Shown: piece after piece, positions 57,630 to 64,000 of the stretch
How positions within the stretch are numbered: position 1 is the stretch's first letter
Layout: every line of letters begins with the position of its first letter
From: Zelopaecilomyces penicillatus
Taxonomy: Eukaryota > Ascomycota > Sordariomycetes > Hypocreales > Pseudodiploosporaceae
Assembly: GCA_005765155.1 (NCBI GenBank)
Contig: VCCP01000003.1
Coordinates: forward strand, 1,736,001 to 1,800,000
Direction: 5' to 3'
DNA length: 64,000 nt
Translations under genes and position numbers: made by a program
Notes under the pieces: model-generated
The model's input: only the letters and a program-made list of their open reading frames with translations
The model's database searches: none
Told to the model about the DNA's origin: nothing

Positions 57630-59327
57630 ATGAAAATTAGGCATCTTCATGTACAACGCGAATTTGGATCTGAAGGGAGTCACGAGCCACTGCTGCCAGC
57701 TGAAGACGAGGCGCCACACCACGAGATCATGGGTTACGACGCTGAGGTATCCGAGATTGAGGCAACGACGTCGTCTCTGGATAGCAGGACCCGCAGCCGC
57801 CAGAATGATCAGAATGGGGGCAAGCGTGGGATTTCCTGGTCTCGAGATACTTACTTCGGAGCGCTGTCATTCAATCTGGCAGCCTTCATTCTGCCGGCTC
57901 TATACAGCACACTAGCCAAACTATGGGTTGCCAAGATTGATTCCAGCATGGTTGTCACAACAGAGTAGGTATATCTCATCAACCACCTTGATGCAGATGT
58001 TTACTGACTCGAGTTCCGCGATCTTAGCGTTCATACTTATATCTCCGTCATTGTCGAAGTCATCAATGAAGGCTTGCCCAGGGCTGCTTGGTCCATTATT
58101 GGGGACTCTTCCTCTCGCTCACTTGCTCAGCGGCTTACTTTGACTCACACTCTCATCTTGATACAGTCTATACTAGGCCTTATCATGTCTATCGCCTTCC
58201 TCGGTGGCGCTGAGAAGTTTGCCGAGGGTTTCGTACCTATCGAGGTGCGTCATAAGAGCATTACCTATGTGCGAATAACTGCCTTCTCGGCGTTGGGAAG
58301 CACCATTGAGACGGCCGTGGCGGCGGCTACCAGGGCGTTGGACAAGCCCGATGTACCACTTGTGCTAAGCTCAGCCAAGTTCGCTGTGAACATCCTCCTC
58401 GACATGTTGCTCATCTCAAACTTTCATGTTGGGAATCACGCACCAACGGCAAACTTGCAGGCTGGTATCCAGCTGGCTTGCAACCTTATATCTGCATTTG
58501 CTGGGCTTGCCTACTTTCTGTTCAACGTCACAATGTCGAAGCGTAGGCATGAAACAGGCGTAATCCAAATCAATCAAGGTTCCCAACCTTCTATGGCGGC
58601 TCTTATGGTATTGGTTCGTCCTGGTATCAGCACTTTCATTGAGTCCGCAGTCCGTAACGCACTATATCTCTGGCTCGTGCACAACATCATTTCCTTGGGA
58701 TCCACGTATGCTACGGCTTGGGGCGTGTTCAACACTATACGATGGGGCCTTATTATGGTCCCTGTTTCAGCGCTCGAGGCAACTACTTTGACCTTTGTAG
58801 GCCACAACTGGGCTCGCTGGCGTCACGAAATAGGCATCACAAACCTCCATCCCCGAGCTTCCCTCAAATCATTGTATCATATCGCACAACCTGCGGTAAA
58901 GTCTGTAGTGATGGCGTTGATATTTGAGGTGCCCATCTGTATCTTCATATCTGTGTTTGGGGCAAGGGAGTTTGCTCGTTTTCTCAGTGGAAACGATGAG
59001 GTAGCCAGAGTTGTCGCGCGAATGTGGAGGACGATCGATTGGTGCTATATACTCTACGCAGTGTCGACGCAGTTGGCTGCTATTCTCCTTGCTACGCGAC
59101 CCAAATGGTTTCTCTGGCAAAGCCTGGCAGCTAACCTGCTTTACGTGCTACCTTGGGCTATCGTCTGTCAGGTTGTAGACCTAGACCAGGACAATGCGTG
59201 GACTTATCATGCACTGGTATTCGGTGGATCTCTGGTGTTCAGTTTCGTTTGTGTGCCTGCTGTGCTTAGTGTGTGGGTCTGGGTTTTGAAGACAGGCAAG
59301 GCTCATTTGGAAGTTTTTAGAGAATGA
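57630..59327 (+). CDS. MATE-family multidrug/toxin extrusion-like transporter, 544 aa
   Basis: MATE proteins export organic cations or metabolites in exchange for H+ or Na+. Exon 1 is 57630-57964 and exon 2 is 58028-59327; the intron (GTAGGT..ATCTTAG) splits an Asp codon and removes an in-frame stop. The first 75 residues are polar and cytosolic. About 12 hydrophobic spans follow in two halves, such as YFGALSFNLAAFILPALYST, ILIQSILGLIMSIAFL, ICIFISVFGAREFARFL and LVFSFVCVPAVLSVWVWVL. A conserved-looking interior (VRPGISTFIESAVRNALYL) resembles the start of the second half. Fungal MATE-like proteins are divergent, so substrate is unknown. It faces the P450 gene with only 112 bp between the stop codons. 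Confidence 0.82.
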
Positions 59328-59439
59328 GTTGGTGAAGGGGATGCAGGTTTCATCATATACTGCTTGACATTCATGTGGCGATTTGAGACTACCTACTTTT
59401 AGAGTATACCAAATCATTACCTGCCTTGTTTGATGAGTT

Positions 59440-60993
59440 CTAATTGCTGCTGGCACGAATGAGAGTAGCGGCATTGCCATCCCTTGGCCGAAGCCGGCAA
59501 AGGAAGTTCTTGGGATGGCTGGTCAATCCATAAGTCAACTCTACCTTGGGCGTGATTTCGTTGCCCTGTTCATCTCTTTCCTTCTCAATCATCATTGTGC
59601 TCAACATGGACACAACAACAATCCACACGCTAGCCTCAGCCAGGTGCTTACCAACACAAATTCTTCGTCCAAACCCAAAATTACCATTGGGAAATGGTTC
59701 CCCTCTTCCCCCTTCCTCCGGGGGGTTGTAGCGATCTGGGTCAAAGTCATCCGGATTCTTGTAGACAGTCTCATCATGTGTCATTGCACGAGCATTAGCA
59801 TAAACAAATGAGCCGGCCGGGATATGATAGCCTCTGTAGGTATCTTCTTGAAGAGAACGATGGGGAACGCCAACAGGGGACACGGGGCACCACCGTAGGG
59901 TCTCCTGGACAATATTGTCGATATATGGCAATTTAGCCCTATCATCAAACGTGGGCAACCGATCACGACCCACAACTTGATCGATGATCCGCTGCGCCTT
60001 GGTTTGAATCTCTGGGTGTAGAATCATGTTTATGATAAACACGGTTAGGGTGCTCCAGGTTGTGTCCTGACCAGCAGCATACACAGCACCGGCAGCGCCT
60101 TTAATATCGTCATCAGACAGCTCAGGAACTTCGCCCTTGTCAATCTGGCCTTGCCGCTGGTCCATCATGGTCTGAATGAGAGACTGCGTCCTTGTGTCAG
60201 AGGCCATGATAGCCTCAAAGGGCTTCTCATGAAGTCTGGTAACGGCCCACTTCCAATCCCTGGCAAATTTGAGAGACCGGTCATGGAACCATGACGGCAT
60301 GAACCTGAGAAAAGGAAAAAAGTCTACTAAGGTCCCTGCAGGGGCACCGCCGTGACCCAATGCATAACTGACATCGGTCGCAATCTGGATAAAGGGATCC
60401 GAGTCTGATTCAATCTTGATACCAAAGCCAATGCCCATGACGACAGCAGTGGCAAAGCGCCGCATGACAGTCTCCCATTCGGCAGGCTTGTCTAGAAAGC
60501 CCCGGAGCATTATGGCCGCTTCGCTTTCCTGCAGTGGGCGGTACTGAACAATGCTGCTCTTTTGGAAATTCTTTTGCAAAATGCGGCGATGCATTCGAAA
60601 AGAGGGACCCCATTGCAGAAAGGTGAGTGTCTTGTCCCAGCCCATCACCTCAAACAGGACAAACCGGGGCCGGTCAGCGTAATTGGCGCCTCTCCTGTCT
60701 AGGAGATCTGAAGCAGCCTTGACCGAATTGAGGACGATGACCAGCTGACCCAAGACATTGAAGGAGAGGATATCAGATTCGTACTCTTTCGACCAGCGTA
60801 TGAAGGCATACTCTGGACTGAATGCCGGAATTACACGCAAGTGTCCCAGGATCGGCTCACCGGGAGGACCCGGCGGCAGCGGGGCTGCACTGCGTCGCCG
60901 TCGTGATAGTACTGCGTTGCCAACAAAGACCAGGAGCCCGATGGCGAAAATTAGCAGACTGGTAGGCGTCGTCAACCATGGCAAGATGGCCAT
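59440..60993 (-). CDS. Cytochrome P450 monooxygenase, 517 aa
   Basis: A membrane-anchored microsomal P450: N-terminal span (LLIFAIGLLVFVGNAVL), proline-rich hinge (PLPPGPPGEPILGH), I-helix oxygen-binding motif AGQDTTWST, K-helix ETLR, PERF-like DPDRYNPPEEG and the haem-binding FGFGRRICVG at residues 439-448 with the Cys thiolate at 446. It is intronless and full length; ATG 60993 is the natural start. Substrate and clan cannot be fixed by eye; it resembles the O-methylsterigmatocystin-oxidoreductase-like group common in fungal secondary metabolism, which is an inference. It converges on the MATE gene. Confidence 0.93.
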   Translation of the reverse strand: MAILPWLTTPTSLLIFAIGLLVFVGNAVLSRRRRSAAPLPPGPPGEPILGHLRVIPAFSPEYAFIRWSKEYESDILSFNVLGQLVIVLNSVKAASDLLDRRGANYADRPRFVLFEVMGWDKTLTFLQWGPSFRMHRRILQKNFQKSSIVQYRPLQESEAAIMLRGFLDKPAEWETVMRRFATAVVMGIGFGIKIESDSDPFIQIATDVSYALGHGGAPAGTLVDFFPFLRFMPSWFHDRSLKFARDWKWAVTRLHEKPFEAIMASDTRTQSLIQTMMDQRQGQIDKGEVPELSDDDIKGAAGAVYAAGQDTTWSTLTVFIINMILHPEIQTKAQRIIDQVVGRDRLPTFDDRAKLPYIDNIVQETLRWCPVSPVGVPHRSLQEDTYRGYHIPAGSFVYANARAMTHDETVYKNPDDFDPDRYNPPEEGGRGEPFPNGNFGFGRRICVGKHLAEASVWIVVVSMLSTMMIEKERDEQGNEITPKVELTYGLTSHPKNFLCRLRPRDGNAATLIRASSN

Positions 60994-62403
60994 GCTTCAA
61001 GTGGGTGGATCGGGGTTCGGGGTGAGCGGGTGGCCGACACAACAACACATCCGTCACTCTGAACGGGCAACCCAAGGGCAAAATCCACACGGCTCTGGGA
61101 TATTAGTCCCGGGATTGTTTCTCAGGAATTCGGGTTTCCCGGAGTGGAGAAGCAAGGCTTGGTGGAAGGGAGGCGGGGAGCCGGGAGGGGTGCGAGAAGT
61201 GTGCGAGCGCACGAGTGTGTGCGCGAAGGGAGTCAAGGGAGTGTGTCTGGTGTGTGTGTTGTGTGTGTATGGCGATGGATCAACCGTTAGGGTCTGGTGG
61301 CTGATAACCGGCACGAGGCCTGTCCCGGCGTGCCTACACCTAGTGTACGGCCCGTTGCAATACCCATCGGCGCGCTGTCCGTTTGCTTGCGTACAATTAG
61401 GTTGTTCCTATGAATAAGAACTTCGTTTTCTAGCTGGCTGCAGATCAAAGCGTTGGTGCAGGCAACCAGGATCTCAAAGGGCGTGGAACAGGGCGGGGGG
61501 CCCTAGGCCGGTAAACCATCATCCTAGGACGCAAGCTTGACAAAGCCTTGACGGATGAGCGAATCACGGAATTCGCTTCCGAAGGTGGTCAGCTCCTCCG
61601 AACTCCCCGCGATTTTGGAGGCTCTGGCTGGCGGCCAATGCTCAATTGGCCGGCGATAAGCCACCGTCTTGGGGCTGACAGGGCAGGCAGAGCAGCAGCA
61701 TCGGATTTAACACATTCGCATCAAAGCTCCAGAAACCCAGCCCGTAAGGTCAAGTTAGCATGGTGAGTGAGCCTTCCGTCAGCATCGTCAGCATCACATG
61801 CATGGGGGCATATCACGGTGCAGCAGGGGAATGGACGGCAATGCTTTCTTTTTTTTTCAAGTTCTTTTTCTCACTACTTCGCCCATATCCAGCAACAAGC
61901 AAATGGCTCTTGCGTGCGTCAAAAAGGCATCCACATTCTTTATCCAACATCCACATCCCCCCCCTGTCAAGCAACGGTTCCACAAGGAACGGCTCAAGAG
62001 TTGGCACAGTTTTTTTTTTTTTTTTTACCTACATTTGCCTATTTGGACGTCGGGGCCAATGAGCCTCCTCGTGCACCGAGATTTTGTAAAGTGCAACATA
62101 CAAATGCGGTTAATGGATATCAAGCCATTCCAGCCACGTGCACTTGTCCCCATGATGAAGCGAAGAAGCTGAAGTGGATTTAATTTGCAAACCGGGGGGG
62201 GGGGGGGCATTTAACTGAGCAGATGACTGACTATAGTACCTACTCAGGTACCTCTAATGGGTATTTGGGTAGGTAGGTATATCGTATCATTTCGCAAATG
62301 CATAGTAATGTTTGTAATTCCTTGAGTAGGTACTTAAGCTATTGTTATTGTCCTTGCTTGCTTGGGTATCAGACGGGCTGATTTGCTACAACGAGGAGAC
62401 AGC
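60994..62403. other. Gene-poor region with homopolymer runs
   Basis: The P450 promoter, then about 1 kb without a supported gene. TG/GTGTGT sequence lies near 61240-61270. A T17 run is at about 62010-62026 and a G14 run at about 62194-62207. TACCTA/GGTAGGTA motifs cluster from 62235 to 62340. Confidence 0.45.
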
Positions 62404-62411
62404 TTGTTTTA
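62404..62411. repeat. Left 8-bp target-site duplication (TTGTTTTA)
   Basis: TTGTTTTA immediately precedes the left inverted repeat and recurs exactly after the right one (62875-62882). An 8-bp duplication is the hallmark of hAT-type insertion. Confidence 0.85.
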
Positions 62412-62874
62412 GGGCTTGGTTAACCGGCACCCACCTCTGGGTTAACCAGCACCCTTTTTGTGGCTTAACCCCATTTCAGCTCCGCGACCGCAAATATTAG
62501 CTGTGCTAACACTCAACGCCCATCACACACCCAACTTATAAAATGCATCGAATTTAATAAAGCTAATTATATATCTCTATTATATAAATAATAAATTTAT
62601 AATTGTGTTATATATTAAATTAGTAAAGGGTATCTATTATAGCTCTTTAAGTAAATATATCTATAATAGCCTTGATTATATATGTGTATATATATGTGTA
62701 TGTGTAGCCAATGCCTTGTATAAGGCATTGGAAGAAATTACTAGTATGTATTACCTGGGTTGAGTATTGGCACAGCCAATTTTTGCGGTATCGGAGCTGA
62801 AGGGCGGTTGAGCCACCTTTAGCCACAAAAAGGGTGCTGGTTAACCCAGAGGTGGGTGCCGGTTAACCAAGCCC
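62412..62874. mobile_element. Non-autonomous hAT-like element (MITE), 463 bp
   Basis: The ends are inverted repeats: GGGCTTGGTTAACCGGCACC at the left and its exact complement at the right. The match is near perfect for about 57 bp (to GTGGCT) and continues imperfectly for roughly another 60 bp (CAGCTCCG, CCGCAAA, GGCTGTGC motifs on both arms). The interior (about 62530-62700) is very AT-rich. A 24-bp palindrome (CCAATGCC..GGCATTGG) is centred near 62719. No open frame of useful size is present, so any movement would need a transposase from elsewhere. Flanking 8-bp direct repeats support a real insertion. Confidence 0.85.
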
Positions 62875-62882
62875 TTGTTTTA
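62875..62882. repeat. Right 8-bp target-site duplication (TTGTTTTA)
   Basis: Exact copy of 62404-62411, directly after the right inverted repeat. Confidence 0.85.
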
Positions 62883-64000
62883 TTGGCAAGTAACAATCCG
62901 GGGCTTTCTACGGAATTGACAGATAAAGCTTACCCGTTATGGGCGATTACTGTACTGTTACCCGGATGGGGGCATCAATTGGATATAGGAACCACCCGAA
63001 AGTGCCATTGCGCATGTGTTTCAGTATCGGAGATCGGAGATATGCTATGCAGATGCCACTGTTTCAGTTGAGAGTTGAAGGTCCTTGCAGACCTAGGTAC
63101 ATATACCGTAGACGGTTCTTTGGAGGGACGTTTGTATCTTTGATGGTACGTTCGTATTAATGAAACGCAATTGAATACTCCGAAAAGTTTTCGGGGCCGA
63201 TGGTCTATTATGCAGTACCAGCAATATCTGCAGGTTCACCTGCGGAGTTAAAGGCTGATGGATCAGAGAGAATAATTACGCGACCTGCAGGCCAGGCATG
63301 CGCCTGTACCTGTGCAGATATTATTGGTTTTATTAGTTCGAAGCTCTTGAAAGACCCATGGATGCGATAGATACTATAAGTAAATAGTTGGCCAAGTTAC
63401 CTAACACCCACCTAGTAATAACTTCCATAGGTAGGTAGTTATCCATTGATACCTAGGATCGATATATATTTGTATAGATTTTGTACTTTGTGCGCCTTAT
63501 ACCGACCACCTTAGCTATTAGGTAAGTACCAGGTAGTAGGCAGGCACATGAGGATGTGGCTTCTACAGAGTATCATGATGAGAAATGGAAGTCGCGCTGG
63601 AGTGATTACTACATGAGCTGCATCCTCACGCCCCACCTGCCTCGGAAACACAAAAAGATTGTTGTGACGTTTTTCTACCATCCCCATTATCTTCTTCCCC
63701 TTTCATCGTTATAAATCTATGCGATAGCACAAAAAACCAGGTTTCCTTTTTTTCTCTTCGCCTGCAATTGTAGGATGTGCAGCACAGGTTACTACAAGAG
63801 AGACAATGTCAAACTGGAGGATGATGTTATGGGCACTACTAAGGTACCTACCTACCTACCTACGTATCATCACTTTACCACCCAAGCGCTCCCTGGGCAA
63901 TATTGACTGGCATGGTTTTATAACCAAGGGTTCAACGCTTGGCGAGACGGCACCCGCACATCATGTCTCCATCCAACGATGCTTTCAATCTTCATATGAT
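62883..64000. other. Gene-poor region to window end
   Basis: About 1.1 kb without a supported gene. TAGGTAGGTA-type motifs recur near 63430-63440 and 63520-63545, and a (CTAC)n run lies near 63845-63862. The last 400 bases may be the upstream region of a gene beyond the window. Confidence 0.4.

Overview
The window is nuclear chromosomal DNA of a filamentous ascomycete (Pezizomycotina). The evidence is short 45-155 bp GT..AG introns with CTAAC/CTGAC-type branch points, long CT-rich leaders, a fungal class II myosin, a Red1-type zinc-finger protein and a Ppn2-type phosphatase. Gene texture and the many TACCTA/GGTAGGTA intergenic motifs suggest a sordariomycete, perhaps Hypocreales; that rank is inference. 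Most of the window is ordinary core genome. I did not find a clear new multi-gene system.

Layout. 1-16 kb: the 3' end of the histone H3K36 methyltransferase Set2, a Bmt5-like 25S rRNA methyltransferase, a large RGG/proline-rich protein of unknown function, the SUMO E1 subunit Aos1 with unusual terminal extensions, and an F-box gene with an apparent 1-base frameshift. 15.2-17 kb: broken coding remnants, including a cysteine-rich secreted-type protein. 18-30 kb: a conserved protein with a possible beta-sandwich domain, a four/five-span membrane protein, a coiled-coil protein, an intron-containing tRNA-Pro and a small two-exon Cys-cluster protein, separated by long stretches without genes. 30-51 kb: class II myosin heavy chain, a Red1/ZFC3H1-like protein of nuclear RNA surveillance, a steryl-ester-hydrolase-like lipase, the cytochrome oxidase assembly factor Pet191, a vacuolar Ppn2-like phosphatase and transaldolase. 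51-61 kb: Tudor-SN (SND1), Cu/Zn superoxide dismutase, and a tail-to-tail MATE transporter/cytochrome P450 pair. 61-64 kb: no genes, but a short AT-rich element with long terminal inverted repeats and an 8-bp target duplication, the signature of a non-autonomous hAT-type transposon.

Most genes are independent housekeeping units with no operon logic. Loose themes are chromatin and RNA control (Set2, Red1-like, Tudor-SN, Bmt5) and central or oxidative metabolism (transaldolase, SOD1, Pet191). Only the MATE/P450 pair suggests a shared local function, and that is inference. Exon boundaries were worked out by hand from splice signals and reading phase. Several apparent upstream starts are TTG or GTG and were replaced by the first credible ATG.
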